Assembly: GCA_040219355.1 (NCBI GenBank) | Contig: JAVJSN010000010.1 | Location: forward strand, 62,001 to 126,000 | Length of the DNA stretch: 64,000 nt | Direction: 5' to 3' | From: MH13 sp040219355 | GTDB taxonomy: Bacteria; Pseudomonadota; Alphaproteobacteria; Rhizobiales; MH13 | In this document: positions 32,663-42,385 of the stretch, piece by piece | How the letters are laid out: each line of letters opens with the position of its first letter | Position numbering within the stretch: position 1 is the stretch's first letter | Translations under genes and position numbers: made by a program | Notes under the pieces: model-generated | The model's database searches: none | What the model was told of the DNA's origin: nothing | What the model saw: only the letters and a program-made list of their open reading frames with translations

Positions 32663-33552
32663 GACGTGGCTTTGACCCTCGCAGCCGCCAAACGTCGCGT
32701 CGTCACCATTGCCATTGGGGAGATCAGGCTTGCCTGTTCACGCGCCACAAGCAGTTCATCGCTGCCCGCTCTGACCGAACGCGCAACCATTTCGAACACC
32801 GACGATGTGGCCAGAACCATCGCCTTTTCGGTATGATGACCCATCAACAGATGGGCCGTCAGGAGAGCGGAAAACAAATCGCCAGTGCCATGCGGCGCGC
32901 CAGGCACGAGACCATGCTCGGCAAGCGTTGAAGCTTTGCCGTCCACAAGCATCGTGCCAATGGCGTTCTTCATCATGCCAAACGCCGACGTGACCACAAC
33001 ACGCGGCACACCAAGGGCCTGCGCCATGACCACCAGCGTTGCGTTGTCGTCCGCCTCTTCCATGCCACTGAAAGTTGCTGCTTCAAACCGGTTGGGCGTG
33101 GCCAAATCGCATCGCGGCAACAAATCCTGGCGGATCGCATCGACCACCTCAGAAGGCACATAGGTGCCATGACTGTCAGCACTCACCGGATCACACACCA
33201 CCAGTACGTCTGGCGACACTTTACGCACCGCATCAATCGCGCGGCATGTGGCCATCACCTGACCTGCGCTGGAAAAATAGCCGGTGAGAACGGCACCCAC
33301 CTCACCAATCACTGGCGTACCGACCAAAGCCGACAAGCTCTCTTCAAATACATCGTCAGGGGTTGGGTGGCGCGGTGGCACGCCTAGGGTTTTGGCGTGA
33401 CCGGGATGCCACGGCATCCAGATCGTCGGCACTTTCCAGACAGGAACGCCAAGACGCTCAATAGCAAATCCAGCTGCGCGCAGGCCGACCGATCCGCGTC
33501 CAACCTGAGAAGAAACGGCCAAAACGGCCTTGGGGTGTTGTGTCTCCAGCAT
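32659..33552 (-). CDS. pdxY: pyridoxal kinase, PdxY-like
   Basis: Encodes 297 residues from the ATG at 33552. PdxY/PdxK kinases phosphorylate pyridoxal and so salvage vitamin B6. Family segments are AVSSQVGRGSVGLRAAGFAI, VPTIWMPWHPGHA, VLTGYFSSAGQ, VVCDPVSADSHGTYV, TPNRFEA and the catalytic GAPHGTGDLFSALLTAHLL. The C-terminus is somewhat longer than E. coli PdxY. The gene is coupled to DUF429 and divergent from the CitE-like gene. Confidence 0.85.
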   Translation of the reverse strand: MLETQHPKAVLAVSSQVGRGSVGLRAAGFAIERLGVPVWKVPTIWMPWHPGHAKTLGVPPRHPTPDDVFEESLSALVGTPVIGEVGAVLTGYFSSAGQVMATCRAIDAVRKVSPDVLVVCDPVSADSHGTYVPSEVVDAIRQDLLPRCDLATPNRFEAATFSGMEEADDNATLVVMAQALGVPRVVVTSAFGMMKNAIGTMLVDGKASTLAEHGLVPGAPHGTGDLFSALLTAHLLMGHHTEKAMVLATSSVFEMVARSVRAGSDELLVAREQASLISPMAMVTTRRLAAARVKATS

Positions 33553-33646
33553 GAATGCGCTCTTGCCATAGCTGCCGACGAATGACCACCTCGGCATGGC
33601 AGCATCAAAACGCTATTGCAGTGCAGCAAACCGTTTGGAGCGACTT

Positions 33647-34504
33647 ATGACCCAGATATCTCCTCAGATACGCCCTCTTCGTACCGTTCTTTATATGCCT
33701 GGCTCCAACGCCCGCGCCCTTGAAAAGGCCCGCACGCTTGATTGCGATGGTGTGATCTTGGACTTGGAAGATGCCGTGGCGCCCGACGCCAAAGAAGAGG
33801 CGCGCACGCTGATCGCCCAGGCGCTGAACGAGGGCGGCTTTGGTCATCGCTTCATGATCCTGCGCGTTAACGCAGCCGACACGCAATGGCACACTGAGGA
33901 TATGAAACTCGCCGCCAGTCTCAACGCCGATGCTGTGTTGATACCAAAAATCAACGGCGCCGAGGACGTCAAAGCCGCCCGCGCCAAGCTTCCCGACGCA
34001 ACGCTCTGGGCGATGATGGAAACGCCGCTTGCTATGCTCAATGCGCAGAGCATCGCCAATGCTGGCCTGCAAGGTTTCGTGATGGGAACCAACGATTTGT
34101 CCAAGGACACGGGCGCCCGCCTGACGCCAGGCCGCGAACCGATGCTGGCTTGGCTTTCCACCTGCATCGCCGCTGCCCGCGCCTATGGGCTGACGATCCT
34201 CGATGGCGTGTTCAACTCCATCGAAGATGCCGCAGGATTCGCGGCTGAATGCGAACAGGGCCGGGATCTTGGTATGGACGGCAAGACGGTCATCCACCCC
34301 AAACAGATAGGGCCGTGCAACACCATCTTCGCGCCCGATGCCAATGAAGTCGCGTTTGCTCGCAAGATCATTGAGACCTTTGCACTGCCGGAAAATGCTG
34401 ACAAAGGCGCACTGCGCATTGATGGCAAGATGGTAGAGCGGCTACATGCCGATATGGCGAACAAAACGGTCGCCATGGCAGATGCCATTGCACAACGGAG
34501 CTAA
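33647..34504 (+). CDS. CitE-like lyase of the HpcH/HpaI family
   Basis: Encodes 285 residues from the ATG at 33647, with GGAG 6 bases upstream. LRTVLYMPGSNARALEKART, then DGVILDLEDAVAPDAKEEAR (metal-binding Glu/Asp), MMETPLAM, FVMGTNDLSKD and GKTVIHPKQIGPCN are hallmarks of CitE-like proteins, including (3S)-malyl-CoA lyases/thioesterases. No other citrate-lyase subunits are nearby, so a stand-alone acyl-CoA lyase or thioesterase is more likely than citrate lyase. Confidence 0.85.
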   Translation: MTQISPQIRPLRTVLYMPGSNARALEKARTLDCDGVILDLEDAVAPDAKEEARTLIAQALNEGGFGHRFMILRVNAADTQWHTEDMKLAASLNADAVLIPKINGAEDVKAARAKLPDATLWAMMETPLAMLNAQSIANAGLQGFVMGTNDLSKDTGARLTPGREPMLAWLSTCIAAARAYGLTILDGVFNSIEDAAGFAAECEQGRDLGMDGKTVIHPKQIGPCNTIFAPDANEVAFARKIIETFALPENADKGALRIDGKMVERLHADMANKTVAMADAIAQRS

Positions 34505-34509
34505 GACCC

Positions 34510-34737
34510 ATGCAGCTTTATCGCCTGCTCACCGCCGCCGACATCGATGATCAATTCTGCCGAAAGGTCACCCGAGCACTCAATGATGGCTGGGAACTGT
34601 ATGGCAGCCCGACCATGACGGCCCACTCCGAGTCTGGCGAAGTGATCTGCGCGCAGGCCGTGATCAAGTCGCAAAAGGGGGACTACCGCGAGGACGAGCC
34701 GCTCTCAAAACAAACCGGCAAATCGGCGCTGCAGTAA
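34510..34737 (+). CDS. DUF1737 protein
   Basis: Encodes 75 residues. QLYRLLTAADIDDQFCRKVT, LNDGWELYGSPT and CAQAVIKSQKGDY match DUF1737, a short domain of unknown function. It follows the CitE-like gene by 5 bases and is probably co-transcribed with it. Confidence 0.85.
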   Translation: MQLYRLLTAADIDDQFCRKVTRALNDGWELYGSPTMTAHSESGEVICAQAVIKSQKGDYREDEPLSKQTGKSALQ

Positions 34738-34740
34738 TCG

Positions 34741-35010
34741 CTAGGTTTCGCCGCTTGCCGAGGCATGGATCGCCAGCGCGTGCACCGGGCCTGACAACTC
34801 ATCAGCCAACACCTCGTTGATCATCCGGTGCATGGCAACGCGGCTTTTGCCCTCAAAGGCCTTGGCAACAATGTAGACTCGATAATGCGTCTCGCCGCCC
34901 GGACGCGCGCCAGCATGGCCTTCGTGCTGGCTGGATTCATCGCGCACGTCCAAAGCCTCAGGACGAAAAGCAAGCTTCAGTTTGGCCTCAAGGACGGATT
35001 GTACGGACAT
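34741..35010 (-). CDS. bolA: BolA family protein
   Basis: Encodes 89 residues from the ATG at 35010 with AAGG upstream. The BolA fold is visible as LEAKLKLAFRPEALDVRDES, then HEGHAGARPGGETHYRVYIV, FEGKSRVAMHRMINEVL and VHALAIHASA. BolA proteins work with monothiol glutaredoxins in iron-sulfur trafficking. BolA next to a J-domain protein and cobS is usual in the order; here a chemotaxis receptor gene intervenes. Confidence 0.93.
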   Translation of the reverse strand: MSVQSVLEAKLKLAFRPEALDVRDESSQHEGHAGARPGGETHYRVYIVAKAFEGKSRVAMHRMINEVLADELSGPVHALAIHASASGET

Positions 35011-35166
35011 CAGAGCCTTCATTGCGAGAAAGTACAGGTTCACCTTCTTAGCTAGGCGACGTCTTAGAGGGATACAAGCAGACGAGGGGCACAAAGCGCG
35101 ATGCTTTTGTTGCGATGTGCGCGTTGGCGTTTTCCCAAGCGCACTTTTTGATGAAGGCTGTGTTGT

Positions 35167-35224
35167 GGGGGCGCCCGTAGGCGCCCCCGGTGATGCAGGC
35201 AAATCCGGGGGAAATGGATTTGCC
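35167..35224. terminator. two strong hairpins between bolA and the chemotaxis receptor
   Basis: GGGGGCGCC and GGCGCCCCC (35167-35188) pair perfectly around CGTA. GGCAAATCC and GGATTTGCC (35198-35224) form a second 9-base stem. They lie after the receptor stop on the minus strand and could terminate its transcript, though no T run follows either stem. Confidence 0.45.
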
Positions 35225-35236
35225 CGCAACGCGTCG

Positions 35237-37234
35237 TTATGCTGCGCGGATCGTCTCCAAAAAGGCGGTGATGTTGCGACGCATGTCGCCCGCCTTGTCG
35301 TTGACCACCACGGAGGATTGCAGCACATCCGTTGACGACTGGCCGGTGGCATCAGCCGCCTCGCGCACACCATGAATGTTGCGCGAAACCTCGTTTGTTC
35401 CTTCAGCAACCTGTTGCACACTGCGCGCAATATCTTGCGTTGCCGAGCCTTGCTCCTCCACCGCCGCTGCGATGGCCGCCGCGGCCTCGTCCATAGCTTC
35501 AATTTTGCTGGTGATCGCCTGGATCGCAGCCACCGAGTTCTGCGTTGCCGATTGAATGGCCGCAACCTGATCACTAATCTGCTCAGTGGCATTGGCGGTT
35601 TGCCCGGCCAACGCTTTCACCTCATTGGCAACCACAGCAAAGCCTTTTCCAGCATCGCCTGCCCGAGCCGCTTCAATGGTCGCATTCAGCGCCAACAGGT
35701 TGGTCTGTTCGGCAATGTCCATGATCAAGCTAACCACCGCGCCGATACGTTCAGCGGTCTGGGCCAGCGATTCCACTTGCTCGCTGGTCGATTGGGCCGA
35801 CCCCACCGCCTCGCGTGACATGTCGGCGGAATTGGAGACCTGTTGGCCAATCTCGGCAATCGAGGCTGAAAGCTCTTCGGCAGCGCCCGCCACCGTCTGC
35901 ACATTGGCACTCACCTCTTCGGCAGCCGAGGCGACCGCCTGTGACTGGGCGTTGGTTTCATTGGCTGTGGCCGACAGGGACTCTGATGAGTCTTGCATTG
36001 TCTTCGCCGAATGCAGCACCGCACCTAGCGCGTCTTGGCTTGCCGTTTCGAACGTGTTGATGGCATCTTCGATGGTCTGAGCACGGGCCAGGCGCTTGGC
36101 CTGCTCAGCCTCCTGTTCGGCGCGCAGCCGATCGCCCTCAATCATGCTTGCCTTGAACACATCCACCGCGCGCGCCATCAACCCCAGTTCATCGCCACGA
36201 TCAAGCGCTGGAATATCCGCGCTGTAATCGCGCTCACGCAGCCGGTCCATCACGGTGGTCAAACCAAGGACCGGACGAGAGATCGATGTAGCCAGCACAA
36301 ACCCGAATGCAGCGGCGACCACAACACCGATGGCACCGATCACCATAGCCAAGATCACTTGTGTGTCGAAGCTGGCGCTCAGCGCTGGACCAATCGTTTC
36401 CTGCCGAGCGACCTGGTTGGTGTCGATCTCCAGAGCCTGCGCCATGATCCGCGGACCAACAACATCCAATGTTCCCGCGTAGATGGCATTGCGCTCAACG
36501 ATCGCGTCAACAATCTGCGCAAGCGTGTCAGCATAGAGTTCAAAATCGTCCACCACACCCCGGGCGATGGTACGCCGCGTCGGATTATCCAGAACGCCAA
36601 AGAGACGCGGCATGAACTCCTGCGCTTTTACGATCTCTTCAAACGAGCGCGCCTGAAAAGTATCATTGTTGTTGATGATGAAACGAGAACTGTAAGCGCG
36701 TGCCAGCAAGAGATGTTGCAACGCGCTACCGGCGTAATAGGCCGACTCTGGATCACGATCTTCATACGCGCCAAGCATGATTTGCGTCAGAGCTAAACGT
36801 GCCCGAGTGCCCGTCGGCTGCAACGTGTCGGCAAGCAGGGCATCGATCGCGTATTGCGCCTGCGCCGCCTCATCCATCGCCGCTTGATAAAGCCGCGCGT
36901 CATCCATCATGCTTTGAAAAGCGCTGGCCCTTTCCGGGCTACGCTGTTGGATTTGCGCAAAGGTGTCGCCCATCAAAGCAACCGATTGTGCGATCGCCTC
37001 GTTGGGATTTTCCAATACCCCGGAGCGAAAACGCATCACATCAAGGCGCATTGCCATGACGGCCTTTGAAAATTCTGTGCTGCTTTTGGAAAGCAACGCC
37101 GCTGATCTGTAGTTGCCAAAGGCTGATTGATTGTTGACGCCATTCCACACGGCATAGCCAGCCATCAGCGCGACAATCAAAACCGTCACACCGAACCCAG
37201 CGTAAAGTTTGCCTTTCAAAGATAGAGACGTCAT
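35237..37234 (-). CDS. methyl-accepting chemotaxis protein
   Basis: Encodes 665 residues from the ATG at 37234. A first membrane helix is near residues 12-30 and a second near 307-331 (VILAMVIGAIGVVVAAAFGF). The ~275-residue periplasmic part is helical and resembles the HBM-type sensor. A HAMP domain follows (RPVLGLTTVMDRLRERDY). The signalling domain contains the hallmark EQTNLLALNATIEAARAGDA and GKGFAVVANEVKALA. No C-terminal CheR-tethering pentapeptide is seen. The ligand is unknown. It interrupts the bolA/J-domain neighbourhood. Confidence 0.93.
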   Translation of the reverse strand: MTSLSLKGKLYAGFGVTVLIVALMAGYAVWNGVNNQSAFGNYRSAALLSKSSTEFSKAVMAMRLDVMRFRSGVLENPNEAIAQSVALMGDTFAQIQQRSPERASAFQSMMDDARLYQAAMDEAAQAQYAIDALLADTLQPTGTRARLALTQIMLGAYEDRDPESAYYAGSALQHLLLARAYSSRFIINNNDTFQARSFEEIVKAQEFMPRLFGVLDNPTRRTIARGVVDDFELYADTLAQIVDAIVERNAIYAGTLDVVGPRIMAQALEIDTNQVARQETIGPALSASFDTQVILAMVIGAIGVVVAAAFGFVLATSISRPVLGLTTVMDRLRERDYSADIPALDRGDELGLMARAVDVFKASMIEGDRLRAEQEAEQAKRLARAQTIEDAINTFETASQDALGAVLHSAKTMQDSSESLSATANETNAQSQAVASAAEEVSANVQTVAGAAEELSASIAEIGQQVSNSADMSREAVGSAQSTSEQVESLAQTAERIGAVVSLIMDIAEQTNLLALNATIEAARAGDAGKGFAVVANEVKALAGQTANATEQISDQVAAIQSATQNSVAAIQAITSKIEAMDEAAAAIAAAVEEQGSATQDIARSVQQVAEGTNEVSRNIHGVREAADATGQSSTDVLQSSVVVNDKAGDMRRNITAFLETIRAA

Positions 37235-37691
37235 CGCACAACCACTTCGAAGCATTTGAAAATCTTCTAGATCATTTTCACGATCTAAGTTGCGTTATAC
37301 TTCGCCGAATTTCGGTTAACGATGTCTTACTTTTATGTATTTCGTTTCTTATCCAAACGATCCAGCCACAATAAGCGCGTACATTATCAGTAGTTTTTTA
37401 GGAAATTTCCTTTGATTCCGGACTAAAATCCAAATCAAATATCGAAATAGACAACCGATAATGATCAAAAAAGAAAAAGCGTCGCACAACAGCAATTTTT
37501 ACTTAAGATTGAACTTTATATCGATACACAACTAAAAGTTGTTCTGTTGCACGCCCCCTGCGACTCACAACCCTCTCGACCCGAACCCAAAGACCGGCTA
37601 AACCAGCGCTCCGCCGAATTTCCCTGACAGCGCGCACCAGTCAGTGCCCTAGCTCTTGTCCAACGCGCCCGCACTCCCATAATGGTTGCCT
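37235..37691. other. AT-rich non-coding region upstream of the chemotaxis receptor
   Basis: This stretch between the divergent receptor and J-domain genes is clearly more AT-rich than its surroundings from about 37250 to 37550. I see no supported gene. It should hold the receptor promoter. ACAACTAAAAGTTGT near 37529 is a short palindrome. Confidence 0.4.
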
Positions 37692-38351
37692 ATGACGTCT
37701 GACTCTCCCCTCTTTGATTCCATCCGCATCAAACCACGCGGAAAAGCCAAGGCGGAAAAGCCCAAGCCGCAAGCACGTGAGTGCAGCTGGGAAGGGTGTG
37801 ACAAAAAAGCTGAACACCGCGCGCCCAAGGGCCGTGACCAGGAGGGTGAGTTCCACTGGTTTTGCCTGCCGCACGTTCAGGCCTACAACAAATCCTACAA
37901 TTACTTTTCCGGCATGAATGATGAGGATCTGACGAAATATCAGAAGGCCTCCATGACTGGCCATCGCCCGACTTGGGAGTGGGGAAAGAACGGCAAAGCC
38001 GACCCGGTAAAAAAACGCAAAGGGCCCAAGCCGACAGCCTCTGGCAAACCACGCAAGCCCTGGGCCGATGACGTGAGCGACGATCCTTTCGGCATGTTTG
38101 ATGGCGCGGCCGGCGCAGCTGCCGCGGAACAAGCACGCAAGAAGCCCCGCGCCGTCGGCAACGCGGCGCGCAAAAGCTTTTCAGCCCTTGGGCTTGATAC
38201 CGATGCTGATGCTGACGCCATCAAGGCGCGTTTCAAAGATCTCGCCAAACGCCTGCATCCAGACCTCAACAAAGGTGATCGCGGCTCGGAAGAACGCCTG
38301 CGTGACGTCATTCAGGCCTACAACACCTTGAAAGCCGCTGGCTTCTGCTAG
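37692..38351 (+). CDS. J-domain protein with C-terminal DnaJ domain
   Basis: Encodes 219 residues from the ATG at 37692; a TTG six bases earlier is less likely. The N-terminal half has a cysteine/histidine cluster (ECSWEGCDKKAEHRAPKG and FHWFCLPHVQAYN), perhaps zinc-binding. The last ~65 residues form a J domain (SFSALGLDTDADADAIKARF, LAKRLHPDLNKGD) with the HPD needed to stimulate Hsp70. This type of protein sits before cobS in many Hyphomicrobiales. A role in cobaltochelatase assembly is inference from that linkage. Confidence 0.85.
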   Translation: MTSDSPLFDSIRIKPRGKAKAEKPKPQARECSWEGCDKKAEHRAPKGRDQEGEFHWFCLPHVQAYNKSYNYFSGMNDEDLTKYQKASMTGHRPTWEWGKNGKADPVKKRKGPKPTASGKPRKPWADDVSDDPFGMFDGAAGAAAAEQARKKPRAVGNAARKSFSALGLDTDADADAIKARFKDLAKRLHPDLNKGDRGSEERLRDVIQAYNTLKAAGFC

Positions 38352-38425
38352 ACAACGGGCTGTCGCTCCCAAGTGAGCCGACTCCCGATTTTCAAACGCC
38401 CCTTGCCATCAAGGACACCAATCGC

Positions 38426-39427
38426 ATGACCCTTGCCGTGCCTGCATCCAATGCCGCGAACGAAAACGCTGTGCCCGATACCCCCATCGATGTGCGCAAA
38501 GTCTTCGGTATCGACACCGACATGACGGTCATGGGGTTCGCCGAAGCCGATGCCCACGTGCCCGATTTCGATCCAGACTACATCTTCGACCGCGACACCA
38601 CGCTCGCTATCTTGGCAGGCTTTGTGCACAACCGCCGCGTCATGGTGCAGGGCTATCACGGCACCGGCAAATCCACCCACATCGAGCAGGTGGCCGCACG
38701 CCTCAACTGGCCAACCGTGCGTGTGAACCTTGATAGCCACATCAGCCGCATCGATCTGGTGGGCAAGGACTCTATCGTGATCCGCGATGGCTTGCAGGTC
38801 ACTGAGTTCAAAGACGGCATTTTGCCTTGGGCACTGCAAACCAACACCGCGCTGGTGTTCGATGAATATGACGCAGGTCGCCCCGACGTGATGTTCGTGA
38901 TCCAACGCGTGCTGGAGGTATCTGGCCGCCTGACGCTGCTCGACCAAAACCGCGTGATCCGTCCGCACCCATCGTTCCGCCTGTTCGCGACCGCCAACAC
39001 CATTGGCCTGGGCGATACGTCCGGCCTTTATCACGGTACCCAACAGATCAACCAAGGTCAGATGGACCGTTGGTCGGTTGTCACAGTGCTGAACTATCTG
39101 CCGCACGACACCGAAGTTGAGATCGTGCTCGCCAAAGCGCCGTCTTACAGAACCAGCGCAGGTCGCGAGCAGATCGCCAATATGGTGCGTCTGGCGGATC
39201 TCACTCGCAACGCCTTCATCAATGGTGATCTGTCCACGGTGATGAGCCCGCGCACGGTGATCACCTGGGCGCAAAACGCTGAGATCTTCGGCGGCATCGG
39301 CTTTGCCTTCCGCGTGTCGTTTCTCAACAAATGCGATGAGACCGAGCGCCCGCTGGTGGCTGAATTTTATCAGCGTTGCTTTGGCGAAGAAATTCCAGAC
39401 TCAGCGCTCAACGTCGCTTTGAGTTAG
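38426..39427 (+). CDS. cobS: aerobic cobaltochelatase subunit CobS
   Basis: Encodes 333 residues. CobS is the AAA+ MoxR-type ATPase of CobNST, which inserts cobalt into hydrogenobyrinic acid a,c-diamide in aerobic B12 synthesis. Walker A is GYHGTGKS at 76-83, then DSHISRIDLVGKDSIVIRDG, Walker B-like LVFDEYDAGRPDV, and sensor FATANTIGLGD. Three bases after its stop the cobT start follows. cobN is not in the window. Confidence 0.96.
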   Translation: MTLAVPASNAANENAVPDTPIDVRKVFGIDTDMTVMGFAEADAHVPDFDPDYIFDRDTTLAILAGFVHNRRVMVQGYHGTGKSTHIEQVAARLNWPTVRVNLDSHISRIDLVGKDSIVIRDGLQVTEFKDGILPWALQTNTALVFDEYDAGRPDVMFVIQRVLEVSGRLTLLDQNRVIRPHPSFRLFATANTIGLGDTSGLYHGTQQINQGQMDRWSVVTVLNYLPHDTEVEIVLAKAPSYRTSAGREQIANMVRLADLTRNAFINGDLSTVMSPRTVITWAQNAEIFGGIGFAFRVSFLNKCDETERPLVAEFYQRCFGEEIPDSALNVALS

Positions 39428-39429
39428 CT

Positions 39430-41358
39430 ATGGCGGACCCACGCGCCCGCCCCGGCTCCAATCAACGCACCTCCAGCCGATCAGCTGCCCACAACGAGCC
39501 GCTGAAGAAGGCGGTTTCTGGCTGCTTGAAGGCCATTGCTGGGCGCGAAGATGTGGAAATCTCCTTCGCCGCTGACCGTCCTGTGCTCGCAGGCAACACC
39601 GTGCGCTTGCCCGAACCGCCGCGCCGCATGACCGCCGAAGATGGTGCAATCCTGCGCGGCCTCTCCGATGCTATGGCGCTGAGGTTGGCCTGCCACGATA
39701 CCAAACTGCACAAATCGCTCGCACCTGAGGGACAGGCCGCCCGCGCGGTCTATGACGCGATGGAGCAAGCCCGCGTAGAAGCCATCGGCGCCGGGCGCAT
39801 GAAGGGCGTGCGCGGCAACCTGTCTGCCATGCTGGAAGACAAATACCATCGCGGCAATTTTGAGGAGATCACCGACAAAGCCGACGCACCGCTGGAAGAT
39901 GCCATCGCGCTGATGGTGCGCGAAAAACTGGCTGATATGCCGGTGCCCAAGAGCGCTGAGAAAATTGTCGATATCTGGCGCCAAGATGTCGAAGCCAAGG
40001 CGGGCAAAAACCTGCAATCGCTGGTCGATGCTGCCGATGACCAAGAAGGCTTTGCCCGCGCCATTCGCGAGCTTCTGGTCTCGCTCGACATGGCCGACGA
40101 ACTGGCACCCGAAGCCTCCGACAACAACGAGGATGACGAGGATTCTGACGTCAACGATGATGGCGAATCCGACAGCCAGAACGACGACGAGGCCACTGGC
40201 GATGAGATGACCGGATCGGTGGAAGCCGATGCCGCCGAGGCCGGGGAAGACGATGAAGCTGGCGAAAGCGAAGCGTCGGACGAATCCGTCTCTGAAATGT
40301 CTGAAGGCGATGAACCCGATCAGGGCGACGATGCAGGCAGCCCGCAGAACCAACGTCAGAACCAAGGCGTTTTGGAACCGCTCACCGACTACAAAGCCTA
40401 CACCACCAAGTTCGATGAAGAGGTGAAGGTCGAGGATCTGTGCGACGCACAGGAGCTGGAGCGCCTTCGTGCTTTCCTCGACAAGCAACTGCAAAACCTC
40501 GCCGGTGCGGTCGCCCGCCTCGCCAACCGCCTGCAGCGCCGCCTGATGGCGCAGCAGAACCGTGGCTGGGACTTTGATTTGGAAGAAGGCATACTGGATT
40601 CAGCACGTCTTACCCGCGTCGTCACCGACCCCATGCAGCCGCTCGCCTTCAAGATGGAGCAGGACACCGAGTTCCGCGACACGGTGGTCACGCTCCTGAT
40701 TGATAATTCCGGTTCCATGCGCGGTCGACCGATCACGGTGGCCGCTACCTGTGCTGATATTCTTGCCCGCACGCTGGAACGCTGCGGCGTGAAAGTCGAA
40801 GTGCTCGGCTTCACCACCCGCGCGTGGAAGGGTGGGCAGGCCCGTGAAAGCTGGCTAAACGCCGGTAAACCCGCCATGCCGGGGCGGCTGAATGATTTGC
40901 GCCACATCATCTACAAGTCTGCCGATGAACCTTGGCGCCGCGCCAAGCGCAATCTCGGCTTGATGATGCGCGAAGGGCTGCTGAAGGAAAACATTGACGG
41001 CGAAGCTCTGGAATGGGCGCACGACCGCCTGCTCGGACGCCCCGAACAGCGCCGCATCCTGATGGTGATTTCCGACGGTGCGCCGGTGGATGACAGCACG
41101 CTATCGGTGAACACTGGCAACTATCTGGAACGCCATCTGCGTCATGTAATCGACCAGATCGAAACCCGCTCACCAGTGGACCTGATCGCCATCGGCATCG
41201 GCCACGATGTGACGCGCTATTACCGCCGGGCGGTGACCATCGTCGATGCCGAAGAGCTGGCAGGCGCCATGACCGATCAGCTTGCCTCGCTGTTTGAAGA
41301 AGAGACCGCTGCGTCGGTTCGGGCAGGGCGGCCCATGGGTCGCAAACGTGCGTCTTAA
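39430..41358 (+). CDS. cobT: aerobic cobaltochelatase subunit CobT
   Basis: Encodes 642 residues from the ATG at 39430; the frame is open further upstream inside cobS but that is not coding. CobT forms the chelatase ring with CobS. A long acidic stretch (residues ~225-320, many Asp/Glu/Ser) separates the N-terminal part from the C-terminal VWA domain. The VWA metal site DNSGSMRGR is near residue 425. The end is basic (GRKRAS). The two-base spacing after cobS implies an operon. Confidence 0.96.
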   Translation: MADPRARPGSNQRTSSRSAAHNEPLKKAVSGCLKAIAGREDVEISFAADRPVLAGNTVRLPEPPRRMTAEDGAILRGLSDAMALRLACHDTKLHKSLAPEGQAARAVYDAMEQARVEAIGAGRMKGVRGNLSAMLEDKYHRGNFEEITDKADAPLEDAIALMVREKLADMPVPKSAEKIVDIWRQDVEAKAGKNLQSLVDAADDQEGFARAIRELLVSLDMADELAPEASDNNEDDEDSDVNDDGESDSQNDDEATGDEMTGSVEADAAEAGEDDEAGESEASDESVSEMSEGDEPDQGDDAGSPQNQRQNQGVLEPLTDYKAYTTKFDEEVKVEDLCDAQELERLRAFLDKQLQNLAGAVARLANRLQRRLMAQQNRGWDFDLEEGILDSARLTRVVTDPMQPLAFKMEQDTEFRDTVVTLLIDNSGSMRGRPITVAATCADILARTLERCGVKVEVLGFTTRAWKGGQARESWLNAGKPAMPGRLNDLRHIIYKSADEPWRRAKRNLGLMMREGLLKENIDGEALEWAHDRLLGRPEQRRILMVISDGAPVDDSTLSVNTGNYLERHLRHVIDQIETRSPVDLIAIGIGHDVTRYYRRAVTIVDAEELAGAMTDQLASLFEEETAASVRAGRPMGRKRAS

Positions 41359-42385
41359 AGCCTGTCTGTTATGGCTGGCGGTGTCTCTGTCGCCTGCATC
41401 AGCTGACGAACCGATCACCATCAACGCCACCTCGCTGCCGGTTTTCGACAGGTCGGTGCCGAGCAACCGTTTTGGCCCGCTGACCTATCTGGGCGGTTTG
41501 GCGCTCACCAGCCGCCATCGCGATTTTGAAGCCCTGTCCGGTCTCACTATGAATGGTGACCGGCTGATCATGGTGACCGACGAAGGGGATTGGATAACCG
41601 CAACCTTACAATCGCAAACCGACGGAACGCCGACCGGGATCACCGATGCGCGCATCGGCTATTTGCTGAACACCGATGGCACACCGATGCAATCCAAGCG
41701 CTTGGCAGATGCCGAAGCCGTCACGCTGGTGGGCGATGAACTTTGGGTCGCAAACGAACGCAATCAACCCATCCGTGCCTATGATTTTCGCGATGGAGCG
41801 TTCGTAGGTCCAGCCCGTCTGCCGCTCGGTTCGTCGCCACCGCTACAAAGCAGCCGCAACGCGGGCCCTGAAGCAATGGTGCATGTCACAGCGGGCCCGC
41901 TATCAGGCCAAACCATCCTGTTTCTGGAAGAGCCTCTGCGACGCACTCCTCTGGACAATGCCGCCCGCATCCGGCCCGGTGGCGAACGAACGCTGTTTCA
42001 AATCCGACGTATGGACCGTTTCGCGATCACCGGCGCAGCGACGTTGCCCGACGGTGATTTGGTGATTGTCGAGCGGCGCTTCTCTTGGGATGACGGCATC
42101 TTCATGCGCCTGCGCTGGCTCCCGGCGGAGGAGATTGCCAGTGGCGCGGTTGAAGGTCGAACGCTGCTCGACGCCGATGGCGGCACGATCATCGACAATA
42201 TGGAAGGCATCGCGGTGAACGATCACCCGGACGGGCCGATCCTAACACTGATTTCCGACGACAATGGCAACTTCTTCCAACGCACCATTTTGCTGCGCTT
42301 TCAGATCACCGGCGATCTCAACGATCTGCCTGCGCTTACGCCGCCATCCCCGACCCCTCGGCCGCTCGCCCGTCCAGACCTGTAG
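41348..42385 (+). CDS. secreted esterase-like/phytase-like beta-propeller protein
   Basis: Encodes 345 residues from a GTG at 41348 that overlaps the cobT end by 11 bases. A signal peptide follows at once (LKACLLWLAVSLSPASA). The body matches the esterase-like activity of phytase family: LGGLALTSRHRDFEALSGLT, MVTDEGDW, DAEAVTLVGDELWVANER, GPEAMVHV and NMEGIAVNDHPDG, with LISDDNGNFFQRTILLRF near the end. The substrate is unknown. Its 3' end overlaps the convergent yhhQ by 50 bases. Confidence 0.87.
   Translation: MRLKACLLWLAVSLSPASADEPITINATSLPVFDRSVPSNRFGPLTYLGGLALTSRHRDFEALSGLTMNGDRLIMVTDEGDWITATLQSQTDGTPTGITDARIGYLLNTDGTPMQSKRLADAEAVTLVGDELWVANERNQPIRAYDFRDGAFVGPARLPLGSSPPLQSSRNAGPEAMVHVTAGPLSGQTILFLEEPLRRTPLDNAARIRPGGERTLFQIRRMDRFAITGAATLPDGDLVIVERRFSWDDGIFMRLRWLPAEEIASGAVEGRTLLDADGGTIIDNMEGIAVNDHPDGPILTLISDDNGNFFQRTILLRFQITGDLNDLPALTPPSPTPRPLARPDL

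Noticed and set aside
38348..39274. A 308-codon minus-strand frame opposite cobS
   Set aside because: It lies antisense to a well-conserved cobS and is full of histidine and valine in a chance pattern.
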